Under the pieces are notes generated by a model that was not told where the DNA came from, ran no database searches, and saw only the letters and a list, made by a program, of their open reading frames with translations. Made by a program: the position numbers and the translations under genes. From Stichopus chloronotus (Eukaryota > Echinodermata > Holothuroidea > Aspidochirotida > Stichopodidae), in the NCBI GenBank assembly GCA_021234535.1, contig CM037849.1:10893526-10957525 (forward strand): a stretch of DNA of 64,000 bases. The letters run 5' to 3'. Of this stretch, positions 46,541 through 59,800 are shown piece after piece. The number at the start of each line of letters is the position of its first letter. Position 1 is the stretch's first letter.

Positions 46541-47639
46541 ATTTAGATAGCTTGTATCTAGACTGTTTTGGGGTAATTTCCAGCAAGTTTTCACTTTCTA
46601 ACAGTAGTACTTTTTTCTCTAACCTGCGACAAAATCTGGTGCAATATTTGGATCTATTGCAGTCAATTTTTCCTGATAATTGATTATAGTTACAGAAAAT
46701 TTATTCCAACAGTTTTTATTCTCTGACGATACAGTTTTTATCAGTTTGCAACAACCGTCAATGATTGCTGCTAGACTGAATTATGAGAAATTCAAAATTT
46801 TCAGATTCATTCAGAATGTTTTTCAATTATCGTCCCTCTCACAATTTTTGGTCAGGTTCTATGTCACACATTTTCAGCCTCGTATATACTGAAGCCCTGA
46901 CGGTATTTCACAACCCAAGGACGCTTCTGCGGACAAAATCGTGTATGGTTAACTGATAGAACGGTAAAAAAATTTACCCACTATAAGTTTCCTTGTTGGT
47001 TGAAAATTCCTGTAAGTCCCACAGAAACAAGCAAAAAATAGTCAGTGGCGTCTCCCGCCTTCCGCCAATGAAAAATGTGAGGGGCTTAACAAAATAAAAA
47101 CACAAAGATAAAAAACACGTTTGTTACATGTTATGACAATTTATAAAAAAAAACTGGTTTTGTGTAAAAGTTAAAAATCAAAATCTCTTACCAGCGGTGA
47201 AAGTCTGAAAACCTTACAATCGAGATATGCACAGTAATTGAATGATGCTGGAACCTCAGACTGTTGGTAGGCCAATAACTTTGCAGTTCTTGATGAGTAG
47301 ATGATCTCTGCAATTTTTGTTGAGGGGTCACATAAGGTCACCAAAAGTCATAGTTTGGAAGCATTGGATGGTAATTCCAGGAAGGGTAAGGTGATTGATC
47401 TTAAAAGTTCGTGTGTCTTTTGTTGTTTGTTATAAACCAAGGCCTAAATATTCGCAAGGGAGCAAGTGGTCCTTTGATTTTCTGTTAGAGTTTTATCGTG
47501 ATTACATTTCTTTGGTATTTATTTTTATTCTACATGGCCGCATTAGTCTTCGGTATCGTTATCAGATCAGCGCGTGATCAGAGGATCAGGGTATGTACGT
47601 GTAACGTTGGGTATGTTTGTAACTTCACACAATGTTCCA

Positions 47640-47865
47640 GCGGCAACTTCATTGTCATGTTGCACTCTGACATCAGAACTGAGAGCTACCATGCATTGCA
47701 ATTTTGCCAAGGTGAGCCGTTCGATCTACGTTGCACGCACACGTTCGCTGCATGCTTTGACGCTTTTGTCATTGAAGATGACCTTCATGTTCTCTGCCAT
47801 ATCTGGTGCAGAGTTAGGATCGGAACGTCTTTCGCTTTCATTGATAAGTGGAATACCTCCTTACA
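47640..47865 (-). pseudogene. short coding-like fragment, unidentified
   Basis: A - strand frame reads SAPDMAENMKVIFNDKSVKA and CSERVRAT, then TAG, then another 40 open codons. The composition is protein-like but short and broken. Probably a transposon remnant; no family assigned. Confidence 0.25.
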
Positions 47866-48619
47866 CAAAAGCTACAGCTGTTGGTTGTCGTTGGTGTCAA
47901 CGCTTGTCGAATTATGACCACTGATTTCGGTAGTGCATTCTCCTAAACTGTATACTTAGCCCCCCAAAAACTGCAGTCCTGGCTGTGTATTTGCAAGAAA
48001 TGGTTTTAAACATCATTATTATCAAGGCAAACTGTAACCGGCGTTAGTGTAACTGGGCCTACAGTAGGTTCGTGTGTACTGAACTGTTTCCAAATTGTAA
48101 ACAAACCTGATGCAACCGCGAAATCGCAGGGTGAGTTTCATTTTTTCGTAGAATAATCTCAGCTAACTAGGCCTAATTGTAACAGTCGGGCTAGCTATGT
48201 GCACTGAGAGTGTGTAATGTCTAAGTTAGGAAGCAGGTCTACAGACTACAGTAAGTTCCAACTTAGCCAACTTAGCATTACTACTACTAGGCCTAGTTGT
48301 CCAGTGTCAGTGTCACTCACATACATTGACCTGAGGCTGCATGCGTAACAAGCATACCCCTAGGCAAAGTTAGGCAAGTATTACATTATTCATAGGAATA
48401 TGTTGCTAATGTTCTTTGTTGGCTGACGTAAAGACGTTAATCTTCTGCAAGGCTCTAAAAAGAACCTACACTATTGTGACACTATTGTAGCATACAGTAT
48501 GTAGGCCTAGTTAGTTTTAGTATTATCCTAACTAACGTTTGGTAAACTTTAGAATGATTTTCAATCCAGCTAGGCAGTTCTCCATGGCGTTCAACTTGTG
48601 CTCCTTCTAGTTTCTAGCC

Positions 48620-48795
48620 TTGAATTATGAGGAGTGCGATTGCGCACCATCACTTGCCTCAAACCTCTGTGAGAAGTGTGATTTTTCGCACACCTAGAGA
48701 AAAATGGGAACAGACAATCTATGAAAGTTTTAAAAAATAGCACACCTACCACTCTCCTTAATTTCCTGAGATGTGCTATTTGTAGCACATCTGGA
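48620..48795 (-). repeat. mini-hairpin repeat, copy 3 (longest)
   Basis: Three hairpins lie in a row: GTGCG/CGCAC around ATTG (48634-48647), GTGTG/CACAC (48676-48693), and a perfect 10-bp stem AGATGTGCTA/TAGCACATCT with loop TTTG (48769-48792). The first two match copies 1 and 2 when read on the - strand. Confidence 0.65.
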
Positions 48796-49139
48796 AAATC
48801 TAAAACTCAAGGCCTGTAGTTTTACATTTTGCTGATTTGTAAACCAAATATTCAAATTCAAAAGGATGCTCTCTGTGAGTTGAAACTGTCTCTGTCTGGT
48901 CCCTTGAGACTGTATAGCTAGTTAAAGCCAATTACCTGTAGTAACTGTAGTACTGGATAAATTATTCTCCTCTAGGCCCAAGTTACTGAAGTGTTTGTGA
49001 TGACTTCTGAAAGAGGTTCAGGAGCTCATTGGGGAGGATGCTGTATTGCAGTTTCTTGTAATTTAAGTTTGATCTTCCAATTGATTGTGGTGTCCCACAC
49101 TCCACAGGGTCCATTTCCAGGGCCTCATCTTTTTGTTAT

Positions 49140-49860
49140 TTGCATTATGTAGCTATAGACCTATGTCCAGTGGCAACACCAAGGGGGAGCATGGGGGGAA
49201 GAAACATTGCCCTCCCAGTTGCTCCCACTCATCTGAAGTCACCTGACAAATCCATACTTGTATACGTCTATTCCCTGCTTATTTTCAAAATGTTGCATTT
49301 AGCTGTCTGTTTTAGGAAGTCGGTGAGACTTCAATTTTCACCCAGAGATATGCTAAAACCTCAGAGGTTACGGACACTTTGCCCCCTGGACCCCCAAAAG
49401 ATTTTGGCCTTTGGGTTGTAATTAGTTTTAATATTTGAAGTATTCTATCCTGAGACTAAATTTTTACCCAGAACAGGCCTGACCCAGAAATGTGCTAACA
49501 CCTCAGAGATCCAGTGGACTGATCACCAGATTTTGCCCTTGCACCCAATGAGGGGGTCAACTCTCATTATGTCACCTTAGAGTCGAAGAGGAAAAGCCAA
49601 AATAATTAAATTCATTCAGGATCTTTGTGTATAATGGTGCACTTTGAACAAACACATAAGTATCCTGAGATTTAATTTCTTACCCAGAGATATACTAAAA
49701 CCTCAGATCTTCTAGGGCTTCACCCCTTGGACCCCCACTGGAGCTTTACCCCTGGTCCCCACCAGGGGTTCTTAGACACGCCCCTGGACCCCAGTTGCTA
49801 AGCTCGCACTTTGCACGAGCTACCTAAAATCTTGGTGCTCCCACTGCCTATGGCTAGTCA
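49140..49860 (+). repeat. degenerate tandem repeat with CCTGGACCCCC blocks
   Basis: The phrase 'cccagagatatgctaaaacc' with 'tcagag' recurs with changes near 49340, 49487 and 49682. Copies are accompanied by 'ccctggacccccaaaa' or 'ccttggacccccactgg'. The copies are interspersed with unique sequence. Class unknown. Confidence 0.5.
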
Positions 49861-52600
49861 CAATCTACTGTGCATCGTACTTTATGCTGATTACACAGCA
49901 GTCGCTTCTTGTAGTGAAGCTGAGACTTTGAAATGTTGCTGAATTTGCAAGGTTTTGTGAGTGGTCTTGTGTAAATACTGTATGTGTTACAGATCAATAA
50001 ATCTTTATTTAGGTAAGCCCCTTATCCACTTCAGCAACAGAACACCCAACCTTCTGATTAACATCCGCTGGACTGAGGGTTTTCTTAGAAATACTTTCAA
50101 GCAATTTTTACTGTTTTAATTGATAGGCATACTTGGAATGATCACATTTTAAATGCTGCAGTTAAAAGGAAAATTCAAAGCATGTTGGAATAATTTCCAG
50201 ACTTCATCACTACAGGATCTGCTCAAGACTCTTGATTGTGGTTATGTGCTATTTTGGGGGTTGGTCTAGGATTTTACTTCCCATGACTCTTCAAAAAGAC
50301 TTCAGTTTTAAATCTTTTTGAAATGTCATGTGAATCATGTGACTATTTTTTCTTCAAACCCAACATTCTCATTGCATTTTAAACATTGCTAACATGTCAA
50401 GCTTATAGTGGAATTAATGTAATCTCCCTTTCCAAAATTTTCTTATTCACCATTCTCATGAATGATAAAACCCACATATCTCAAAATGTGTGTCATGAAT
50501 TTGCTTTCCATTCCCTTGTTTTATAGACACATATTCTTCTAAACATTCGATTTACTTACATGTCCCACTGTTGGAACTCCTAATACCCACTCAGATTAAA
50601 CATTGCAATTGTTCTTATTTAAGATGTATTAACTACTGTAACAATTTTCAGACTCACCCTCACATTTCTCATATTATTGTTTCTTTTCATCAAGTTCCTT
50701 TTTGTGCAGTTTAGTTGTGTGAAGAAATCATGGCTCATTTACCACCCAGAGCCATTTCTTTTGTGTTTCTGCTGAGTCACTTTGTCATTTATATTTCAAT
50801 ATTTCATTCCTTTGTAATTATTGGAAAATGATTTGAGTAGCTGTGTTCAAAATGGAATTGGAATCGCAAAGCACACTGTGACTGAGGCTACTGTAGGCTT
50901 AGATCACATACCTGTACGGTAACTAGTAACAGGTCTAACAGCAGAGGCCCTGCAAGGACCTTCAGTCCCTGTGACTGTGTGAGCAGCATGGACATGAAGA
51001 ACACACCCTTTAAGTTTTGCCTTACATGTGTTGGGGAGAACAACTACAAACTCTGTGATCACATGATTGTGCTCTGACTTTAAGAATTCAAGAAGGGCCT
51101 CAAAGGTTCCACACATTGAAAAGTTGGTGACCTTGGATTCTAAAAAAATATTGAATTCAACTCAATATGGTGTGTTCATTTTGTGTACTCAAACTATTGT
51201 CTGTCATATGCAGCACTGTACGTCCAATTCTAGTCATTGCTGCTGGAGTACCACAGCAGAAGCTTAATGTGAACATACTGTATAGGGTATAAGTGACTAC
51301 CCATTGCATAGTCGGCCTACTGTTCATTGTTTTCAAGGTTCTAGCCAAGCTGGCCAGCAACAGCCGATCGCAGTTGTGTAGCATGTAGCCAAAGTTCTTG
51401 TCAATGGGCAGGGTTATAGCTAGACAAATTTGTAGTGCTAGCCTCCAAACAACGGAACCAGCCACTTTTGGTGGGGTCCAGTGAGTTGCATCAGGTCCTG
51501 GTGGGGTCCAGGAGCAAAACCTTTGCGGGCGACCAGGAATCAGTGCTGCTGGAGTGCTCTATTTCTTACAAGCAAGCACTGTTATTGGAAAATACACGCA
51601 AAATCTTTGAATTTGAACTCAAAAGGCACACTTCTCCTATCACATTTACTACTGTACATTTGTGAAGTTAGTGCCAGACAGAAATTCATAAACTGATGGT
51701 GAATACTGGATGGAAATTACTTGTCCAGGATGGAACTACTGTATACCTGGCGCCTCTCACCGCAGCTAAGTCCCTGTGAATGGGTAGTTAGTATTCTCTG
51801 ATTGACAGTGGTCACTTTGTTTAAAGCCCATATATATTCATTGAATCTAAACGTGTCTGAATGTGGTATCATTACAAAGAAAAATGTGTACTGAGCGCGA
51901 ATGTCACATTTCCATACCCTATAAGTTAAATTTAAGCAATTTAAGTTGGTATGAAATTGTCCCATATTCCAAGCCCTGCGAAACTTGTGAAACTGTCAAA
52001 GATTGAATTGATACTGTATCTATGTGACATCATAGAATGGAGAAGCCTACTGCATGCGCTGGTCGGCTTTCCATACTCTTGCAAGTTGATGCACTGTAGT
52101 GTTGCTGCGGTAGACAGTACGCATTAGCCATTGCAAGGCTGCTAGCGACAGTGAATACCTTTTCTTAGTTGGAATAAGGTAGTCTCTATGAAATTTGTCT
52201 AGTATTTCACAACAATAGCGGTTGTTTTCTACGTTGGAATTCTCTCTATGGGATTGCCCAATAATGTTTGTACACATCTTGTGTATGAAGTACTCAGACT
52301 TTTCAATACAACGTGCCTTTATGCAAAGATAAACAGCTTAGTGTTAATGCTTAATGTTATACAGTAGGTGTTGTTATTCTGTGAAACGGCCTTTGCCTGC
52401 TGGCATCCAGTACAAGGCAAAGCCAGTCTTCAAGAGCTTGAAAGATTGAAAGAGGGTCAGATTTAGTGGTCGACAGTTAAGAATCAGTTTGGACCTATAG
52501 CACAATAGGTAAAGGGCCTCTGGATGAACCAAGGTTGATTTGCAACGTCCTGGGACGATACGCCATTTTATCATAGTCAAGACACTCGGGGTTGAAATGC
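49861..52600. other. intergenic stretch without a supported gene
   Basis: AT-rich sequence with short frames only. I see no domain, array or splice-consistent exon set. Confidence 0.35.
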
Positions 52601-52611
52601 TTGTTGGAACA

Positions 52612-52842
52612 TCATGACAGATGGTGCTTGTCAAAACATTCCTGGATGAAGTGAACGCTGCAGATGCTGATCCGTTTAGAATTCCTTCCATCTTTTTCAC
52701 TGAACTTCCATTGTCTTCGGACAAATCGATCCATGATTTTTTCAAGAGGAAGAATCGTCTGGAGACAGGGTGAAGGAATTTTACCTGGAATATCGTGGAT
52801 GAAACGTCTGCTCCATGCCGTGTCACTTCCCCAGTACGCCAT
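52612..52842 (-). pseudogene. possible THAP-type zinc-finger fragment
   Basis: The - strand frame includes FVRRQWKFSEKDG and SKRISICSVHFIQECFD. The CxxHF-x3-CF signature preceded by a Trp and Arg-rich stretch resembles the second half of a THAP domain. The N-terminal Cys pair is not visible and there is no downstream extension. It is likely a fragment of a transposon-derived or host THAP gene; confidence is low because the overlapping 160-codon frame on the same strand does not support it. Confidence 0.35.
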
Positions 52843-53564
52843 GCATCATCTATCATTTATCTATAAATCATTTTCTTCCCGTATACAAGTCTTTTCGCAT
52901 TGAATATACTTTTGGATTATCACATAAATTTCAAGGGCAAATTGATGTCGAATGTCTTAGCAAAAGCCTATCTAGTGTAAGGTTTTTTCCGCACCTGGAG
53001 ACAGTTCAATTTGACTGTCATACACACAATAGGCATGTGCACTCAACATAGTTTGATATAGTTCTCGTGTTCTTGCTCTCCATTCTGTGACGTCATCAAA
53101 TCGGACTGTGAAATTTGCAGTATTTTTGGTTCACCAGTGTATTTCCACATGTAGGTAGAAATTGCATCCTCCTTCTTTCTCAAACGTGGAGAGCAACATT
53201 TTCTCTTTGTATGAGTATTCCTCTATCTGCAGAGATAAAATTTACTGACTTTTATGGTTTTTAATGAATAGGAGCTTTAAGCATGCAGGACGAAGTGTGC
53301 ATTTGGCTACTGCATTTGGTTTCTATTTTAATCAGTAACTGATTGTGGAAAAACCGAAAAAGTTGAGCAATGAAGTGCACATGTTACAGTAGGTGTAACC
53401 ATGTGGTCTGTACCACCGAAATTGACGCTAGCACATTATTTTATATTTCATACTTATACTAACATTTCTAAAAAGTACAATCCGCTCAACTGTCTGAAAA
53501 TTTGATCAATCTGTTTTGAACATCATGTAAACTTTCTGTTACAGTGGCACTGAATCTTCCGACA

Positions 53565-56500
53565 ATGTTGCAAGCACTAAGAAATGCTGCCCTTCCTGCG
53601 AGGGCCTGCTGTAGGGCGATGTCCTCAAAGGCTGACAACAATGAGTACTTCTACCAGACAGACTTTTCACATGCCAGTGTGGTACTGGGAGAAACTACAG
53701 CAAGTATGGCTGTAGATCAAAAACTCCAGTCCATGAATGCAGACTACGCACCCCACAATTTTGTCAACAATCGCATGGAGAGGACGACTTTGGTAGATGC
53801 GAAAGGAGGGAAGGTGGAATTACATCGGGACTTTGAAAGTGGTGTAGCCGAAATTATGCTCAGCAATCCAGAAAAGGCAAATGCTATTTCAGGTTAGATT
53901 ACACTACAGTGAAATCCATTTAGTGTCCATTAGATGTTGGAAGACATCATCTGTAGTATGCTGTACAGTGTAATAATTACTGTATGTGAAGTCCTGAACA
54001 TTCTCAAGTGACTGTGTGATATGATTTTGTGAGCTTGAAAAAGCACATTGTTCAGGTTGTAGTTTCACTTCTCTGTTGAATTAGATTTTGGCTTCATTCC
54101 TATGTTCTGAGTTGTATGCACTTGTAAAAGTTTCCATGGTAATCCCATATTTGGGTTAATCCATTCAGGAATGTGAAAAACGTATAACCTGTAAACTCAC
54201 AGGAACTGTTGTTATGGAAGTTGTGAGATGACTATCTAGAATTTCAAATGCTCACTGATAATTGTAAGTTCCTCCCAAATGCATGCAAAGGTTTTGTCTT
54301 GTGGGTAGGTCATGGAAACACAAGTTGTTTGCAGTAGCAGTTCCTTGATTCAACTCACAAGTGTACTGTACAGTTATTATAATGGTCACATGAAGTGTGA
54401 TTCTTGTCATGTTGTTTCATCGTGGAATTGATAACACAGAGAAGTTTCTGATGGAAGAGATGAGGGGGGGGGGGGGGAGGGAGTGGAAGGAAGAGATTAG
54501 TAGCTTTAGAGGCAAAATGTGTGTTTCCAATTCGGAGCACTATGGAGAGGAAAATTGTAATCTCATTTTTGTTTGTATTTTTGATTCCTTGCCGAAAACG
54601 GAAGGAATCTATGCTATGGCGATGTCATGTGTGTTTGTGTGTGCGTGTATGTGTGTGTGACGCTGCTTGTAATCACAATATCTCGAGAGGGTAACCTTGA
54701 CTGATCTCATACTTATATACTTACCTACAGTAGATGATCGCTATCGTTTTGGTGGCGGTCAAAGGTCGTTTGAGGTCACCAGAGGTCAATGGTCATTGGA
54801 GGTCACCAGAGGTCAAAGTGAGAGAACTGTAAGCAATATCTCCAGAAGGGTTACCTTGAATGATCTCATACTTAGTACGTTGGTTGGCCATACTAAGGAG
54901 ATGATCCCCATTGTTTTTGAGGAGGTCAGTGGTCATTTGAGGTCACCAGAGGTCAAAGTGTGTAAAACCTTGTAAACAATATCTCAAGATAGGCAACCTT
55001 GACTGATCTCATACTTAATGTGTGTGTTGTTCATACTTAGTGGATGAAGTAGATGATTGATATTGTGTTTGGTGGAGGTCAAAGGTCATTTTAGGTCACC
55101 AGGGGTCATACTGTGAAAACCTTGTAGAGGTGATATCTGAAGAAGGATAACCTTGACTGACTTCATACTTAGTGCTTAAATTGGCCATATTGAGTAGATA
55201 ATTTGAGGTCACTAGTGGCAAAACTGTGAAAACATTGCAAATATAATATCCCAATCAGGGTAATGTGACTGATCTCATATGAAGTGGTGGTTTAGCATAG
55301 TAAGGAGATGATCTTTCTTGATTTTGGTGGAGGTTAAAGGTCATTTGAGGTTGATGATCTTTGACCTCCACCTAAAACAAGTTCCAAAATCCTTGTTTTT
55401 GACACTATACAGTATCTAAAGAAGGATAACTGTAACTCATCATACAGTAGCATGTTGTTTGTTCATATTGGATGATCCCTATTATTTTTGGTAGAAGTCA
55501 AATGTCATTTAGAGATACCAGAGGTGAAAGAGTCAAAATTATGTGAACTACTATCTCAAAAAGAGAAATGGTGGGAGATCTCATGCTTTGCATGTCTATT
55601 GCTTATATTCACCTTTTGTGCCCTATTGCTTTTGCCTACTGTAGATCAAAGGTCATTTGATGTCACCGCAAGTCGAAATCTTATAAACATTTTATATAAC
55701 TAGGAGAGTAACTGTGAGGATTTCATACTTACCATGTGCAATGTACATTGCCCATATTGAAAAGATGATTTCTATCAATTTTTGCATAGGTTGTTTTAAG
55801 AGAACTAAAGAAGGTGAAAGGTCATTCTGGGTCAAAAGCTTGTTACCAAGGTGTTTTAAGAAGAATAAACTGTAATTGATCAAAAACTTGTCATGTGGGT
55901 AATTGTTTGTTATAAGATAACCATACAGCAAGGAATCACTAAGCATTTTGGCTTGCTGGTCAAAATATCCTCCCAAGTAAGGTCCAGTATAACGTTCACA
56001 CATATGTGCAAGCACTCATGTTGTTTTGGGTTGTATTAGTGAAATATCCAAGTGCTAGAAGGGAGGGTTGTTTGGACACGAGAAGCACTTTTTTTGATGG
56101 AAGCGTTATTTCACCTTTTGCTTGATTTTTATTTTTGATGTCTCTCAGGTAGCATGATGGTAGAACTCTCTGATGTAGTGCAAGACTTGGAGAGCTGGGA
56201 AGACGGTAAAGCGGTGATAGTGCACGGTGACCCTTTGGGCGGCAACTTCTGCGGAGGAGCAGACTTACAAGCCATACAGCAGCTGGGAGCAAGACAGGGT
56301 GGGATGATGTGTCTGTTCATGCAAAATGTGTTGTCACGGTTACAGAGACTACCTCTGCTCAGTGTTGCAGCTATCAATGGCAAGGCAGTAGGTGGCGGGG
56401 CTGAGCTTACCACTGCCTGTGATTTTCGCGTTATGTCCCCTGATGCCAGCATCCAGTTTGTTCAAGCAAAGATGGGTTTAACTCCCGGTTTCGGTGGTGG

Positions 56501-56825
56501 CTCTAGACTGGTTAGAATTGTAGGGCCCCGTACTGCCTTAAAGCTGCTTACAAGTGCTCAAACTATTTCATCAAGCGAGGCCCTCGAGATCGGATTGGCA
56601 GATTCCACCACATCGGATACGGGGGAGGTCTCCGAGGAAGCCTCCAATTGGCTGAAACAGTACACATCCGCTCCAGCTGATATAGTTCGTGCAATGAAAA
56701 CTGTGGTCAAGCATGCTGCTGAACTGACTCTTGACCAATCTCTGCAACGGGAAAAGCACGTATTTACAAGTCTCTGGGGTGGTCCCTTACAGCAAAAAGC
56801 CTTTGCCAAAATTTTCAAAACTTGA
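53565..56825 (+). CDS. ECHDC1: ethylmalonyl-CoA decarboxylase-like crotonase (two coding exons)
   Basis: Known ECHDC1 removes ethylmalonyl-CoA (and methylmalonyl-CoA) made by side activity of acetyl-CoA carboxylase, a metabolite-repair role. Exon 1 coding is 53565-53892 and exon 2 is 56149-56825; one base plus two restores Gly110 across the GT/AG intron, giving 334 aa. A good acceptor (TTTCTGTTACAG) at 53543-53544 implies a 5' UTR exon further upstream. The crotonase fold is clear: oxyanion-hole peptides FCGGAD (about 143-148) and VGGGAELTTACDFR (about 190-203), then GLTPGFGGGSRLVR and a C-terminal WGGP. The start is the first in-frame ATG after the acceptor. The first 25 residues are Arg/Ala-rich with no acidic residue, longer than the usual animal ECHDC1 start and possibly a mitochondrial presequence. 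Family assignment is by recognition; paralogue confusion within the enoyl-CoA hydratase family is possible. Confidence 0.88.
54583..54609 (+). repeat. hairpin preceding DR1 array 2
   Basis: Arms GATTCCTT and AAGGAATC pair perfectly, then after a bulged G a further CCG/CGG pair closes an AAAA loop. TATGC follows. It lies in the ECHDC1 intron. Confidence 0.65.
54627..54660 (+). repeat. TG-rich microsatellite at the head of DR1 array 2
   Basis: This is an imperfect TG tract ending TGTGTGTGACG, the same boundary as in array 1 where the tract ends in GTGACG. Confidence 0.75.
54660..55700 (+). repeat. diverged DR1-type tandem array in the ECHDC1 intron
   Basis: About six or seven diverged units of roughly 150 bp repeat 'aatatctc', 'accttgactgatctcatact', 'tag', a 'gatgat' block, then a DR1-like core. 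Cores seen are CGGTCAAAGGTCG (54756), AGGTCAGTGGTCA (54923), AGGTCAAAGGTCA (55076, perfect) and AGGTTAAAGGTCA (55331). Additional 'aggtcaccagaggtcaaagt' half-site pairs follow. The array is older than array 1 by divergence and makes up much of the 2.26-kb intron. Confidence 0.8.
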
Positions 56826-59800
56826 TCCAAGTGTCAACACTAGCAAAACATAGCTTGGTAGTGCTCTGTTACTCCAAAGAATTTCTTGAGACTTTTATGA
56901 TGTCATTTCAGTGTTGCCTTCAGACAGTAAAAGAGAATTACTTCTTCTCATTTTTTTTGTTGTAAGATTTTATGAAGATGTTTTAAATTTCACTGCAATT
57001 TGTTGTCCTTTTTTTCTCAATTGCAAATCAAAGGCATTTAGGCTAATTTGTATGAAATTCACCAAACATTTACTATATGATTGTGACATTTTTGGTTTCC
57101 ATGAAATCATAAAACCTAGCTGTAATCATTGATTGTGTTTTGTGTGTAGTCGGTGTGATTCTTATCTTCACTTTTGGGAGTCTCTTCATAGCTACCACAC
57201 TTGGTCTGCTAGTTGTTCCTAGTTAAGTCTGTCTGACCAATGGTACCTTTGCCTGAATGTGATTGAGTTGTCGTAACAATGATACAGTGATCTTTCTATA
57301 TCATGCCCTCAGGGTTCCCAGTCTTGAAAAGTCATGAAATTTTACTTTCACTTTCCAGGGTCAAGAAATTTCCTACAGCTGACTCAAGTCATGGAAAAAG
57401 TCATGAAATTAAGAATAGATTGCTAAGTTTGTTTGATTTTTAAATCATTTATGTGTGGAAAGAAATTTACTGTCTATCAGAATCAGTGCATTGTTGTTCA
57501 CTGGTAAAATTCCTGTATGTTTGCTGATTTTTCATGCAATGGTCATATTTAAGTCATGACTTTCTTAGAGGTGCACAAACTCTGTGCCCTGTTAAAGTTC
57601 GCAAGCAGTTCCATCTGGTGCCTGTAAAAATAATGTGAATGGATCAGCATATATGGATAAATCTTCCTTGAACTGAGATAAACAGGTGGCGTGTCTCACA
57701 AAATCATGTTACTGTAGGTATGAGGGTGTATCTCTATTCCTTTTGAGAAAAAAAAACTTGTTTTGGTGAAGGGCAAAGGTCATCTTCAACAAAAGAGTAA
57801 TATGTGAATCAATCAGCACATTAATGGCTCCTGATTGAACTGAGATAAGCTGGCCACCTATCTCACTTGAGAGGGGGGTTGGGTCAGGTCTAGGTTACTT
57901 GGGACTAATATGTAAAAGGAAAAAATAGCTGCCTAAAAATAGGAAGTCTGGATCAATTGCTTATTTGGTGAACAGAGTTGAGTGCAACAATCTTGTTGTG
58001 TTGTTGTAAAATGTCTGTTTAACAGAGGAAAAATTGTGAAAATCTCTTGCAAAACATGGTTAGTTGAGAAAGAAACTTAAGGAAGTGAATGACCTAATGT
58101 TCTGTATGTTCATGTACCAGACTAAATTTTAAAAACCTTTTGATGAGCTTTCACCTTCTAATTTGTACTGTTATCTTTGTGGTAACAAAGGTTACCATGT
58201 GATTAGTAATCAACAGTTTTGTTTGGTCTTACCCACCCACAGTGCATTTGGGCAATCCGTGTTTTGTTTGGTCTGATGTCCCCAGAGGACTGTAAATTAA
58301 CATGAAATTTCTGCATGTGCTTGAGAAAATTGGGAGGAGTGAGACCTGGCAGAGAGAGTCGCCATGGAAACAATTTGTTTCATTGTGATAACATGACATG
58401 TACAAATAGGAAGTTCTACAATTTCCTAACTGTGACTTCCAGTACTTGCCTTCATTATACTTTCTTTTATCAAAGCAATAATAATAAAAGTAATAAAACT
58501 ACACTTATGTGGAATTGAAATATTAAGTGAGACAACTAAAAATATTAAACATTCATGTTACTAGACTGTTGCCACATTAAAGAGTAAGTGTCAGAATTTG
58601 TCATGTCAACCAGAGCTGCAGGATACTAATAATGAAAAAAAAAAAAGTTGGTTTTGGGAGGAGACTTATTTGCCCTGGTCTTGGTTTTAATTTGACTGTG
58701 GAATGCACGGTTTGATGACTGTGAGTTTTATCTGAATAACATCAGAGCAGTTAATGTGATCAAAAGAAAATGATAGAGTGAAAATGGTAGAATGGAACAA
58801 CTGGTTGGGTGAGAAACAGCAACATTGACATGCCATCAAACAATTGTTGAAGTAAACCAAGTTTTTGAAGTAAAGACTTGAAGTAAATTTTCATAGCATG
58901 TAATGTTGTCACAGCTTAGTGAGGGGCAGAGATAGATGTTCCTATCAGAAATTGATGAATGCATAAGTAACCCTTAATAGTAGTTTTAAAAATTAAATAT
59001 TGATTTGAAATTAGAATTAAATTAATATGTTCTTTGACTATTCTATTAATAGTTCATAATCAATGATTTTCAGGTTTTATGTACATGCCATTCGGACACA
59101 GCTGTACAAGGCCTTTTTAGATACTTCAAGAAGATAAATACCAGTATGACAACTCCTCCTTTTTTTTTTGTTTTTGTTTTAAGGATATTCTTTATTTGGT
59201 AGTAAAGCAGTATGAGCCTTTCTGTTGTTGCATTGCAATGTAAGATTTGTAAGCACAAATAAGTTCAATTACATTACAAAGGTAAAACTTCCTTTCTGTA
59301 AATTTTGCCTTGAAAATCAACCTGAAATGAACTTTATTTTCTATCCTGTTTTCCATTTTTTGTTTCTGCATAGATTGGTACATTTGTTATATTAGGTAAA
59401 TGGAGTTGATGTGTGTGAAGGCATGACCATAGAAGGTGTATAAGTAGAATCAATGCCACTTTTTCCCACAAAATTTGAACATTTTGCCTGAGGATCTGTA
59501 CTGGCATGCAAGGTGTGTGAATGAAGTGGCTTAAGACTCTGTTGTATAATTAGTTGTAATTCATATTAACTTTTTGCTTCTTTATTTGTGCAAAATGGAG
59601 CCAAAGATTTGGATGGGTCGAAAATTATCGTCCAAACAGATCTGCAGCCAGCCATTCTTCATCTCATATTTGATACGCTGGATGTGACTAGACGTGTGAA
59701 TTTGATTTCATAGGCATGATAAGAGGTATCCACATAAAGGGGAGCCAGTACTTCTACCACTTGTCATTGACATTTTGTCAATGTCACATTAAGTAGACAT

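Noticed and set aside
47574..47924. 116-codon + strand frame
   Set aside because: The reverse strand is more protein-like over the same bases, so this is probably its shadow.
52374..52856. 160-codon - strand frame upstream of ECHDC1
   Set aside because: No family features; the overlapping frame with a THAP-like motif is more convincing, and neither has a full domain.
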